A stretch of 64,000 nucleotides of DNA, from the NCBI RefSeq assembly GCF_006517535.1, contig NZ_VHQH01000036.1, positions 317,194 to 381,193 of the forward strand, in the 5' to 3' direction. The notes under the pieces were generated by a model. It was not told where the DNA came from. It saw only the letters and a program-made list of their open reading frames with translations, and did no database searches. Position numbers and translations under genes: made by a program. Below, in pieces: positions 63,961 to 64,000 of the stretch (position 1 is the first letter of the stretch; every line of letters starts with the position of its first letter). This DNA comes from Schumannella sp. 10F1B-5-1. Its GTDB lineage: Bacteria > Actinomycetota > Actinomycetes > Actinomycetales > Microbacteriaceae.

Positions 63961-64000
63961 ATGAGCACCATCCAGACTTCCTTCACCCATCCGGGCGGAT
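63961..64000 (+). CDS. Possible start of the next gene, cut by the window edge
   Basis: ATGAGCACCATCCAG opens a frame (MSTIQTSFTHPGG) to the edge. No ribosome site is seen, but genes in this window often lack one. Too short to assign. Confidence 0.3.
   Translation, partial: MSTIQTSFTHPGG

Overview
The window is about 70% GC, uses many GTG starts, and carries a gene set typical of Actinobacteria of the Microbacteriaceae type. The indicators are glmU-prs, rplY-pth-mfd, mazG, hisS, eno-ftsB-DUF501-subtilase, a type II NADH dehydrogenase, a CGNR regulator and a DUF6458-like membrane peptide. No name below family level can be supported. Many genes look leaderless: a TANNNT-like -10 box ends 6 to 8 bases before the start codon.

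Layout. 1-2.8 kb: the Gly/Asn/Ser tail of a truncated gene, then a two-component system (response regulator and histidine kinase, minus strand). 2.8-7.6 kb: small oxidoreductase genes with a local regulator. 7.6-15 kb: glmU-prs, two membrane proteins, a class III CoA-transferase, a GNAT acetyltransferase and a flavoprotein amine oxidase. 15-20.5 kb: gnd, a D-2-hydroxyacid dehydrogenase and a secreted GH2/LamG glycosidase. 20.8-27.5 kb: a membrane protein, rplY, pth and mfd, with an unusual repeat-rich gap before mfd and a promoter that matches the RecA-independent (PafBC type) DNA-damage promoter.

27.5-39.7 kb is an accessory block between mfd and mazG, which I expect to be close together in relatives. 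Its core is AT-richer and defence-like: a C5-cytosine methyltransferase, a convergent GHKL-ATPase/TIR fusion and, beyond a host-like DedA gene, a MrcB-N/PD-(D/E)XK nuclease. This set is the best candidate for an undescribed anti-phage system. A Ser/Thr kinase fused to a TM2 domain, an SDR/TetR pair, a CPBP protease-like protein, an MFS exporter and a RidA protein follow.

39.7-48.4 kb: mazG, two TetR regulators (one with a pair of perfect operators), an NAD-epimerase, an ABC-2 exporter, a CGNR regulator and two tandem EamA transporters that share an almost identical block. 48.4-54.9 kb: hisS, eno, an FtsB-like division protein, DUF501, a membrane-anchored subtilase and ndh. 55-64 kb: a membrane protein, a SnoaL-like protein, a class II UvrA-like ABC ATPase, a LysM lipoprotein, a tRNA with a UAA anticodon but a short variable loop, a large Ig-like/membrane surface protein, a TetR regulator and LemA. 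Several convergent gene pairs are separated by long perfect hairpins without U tracts.
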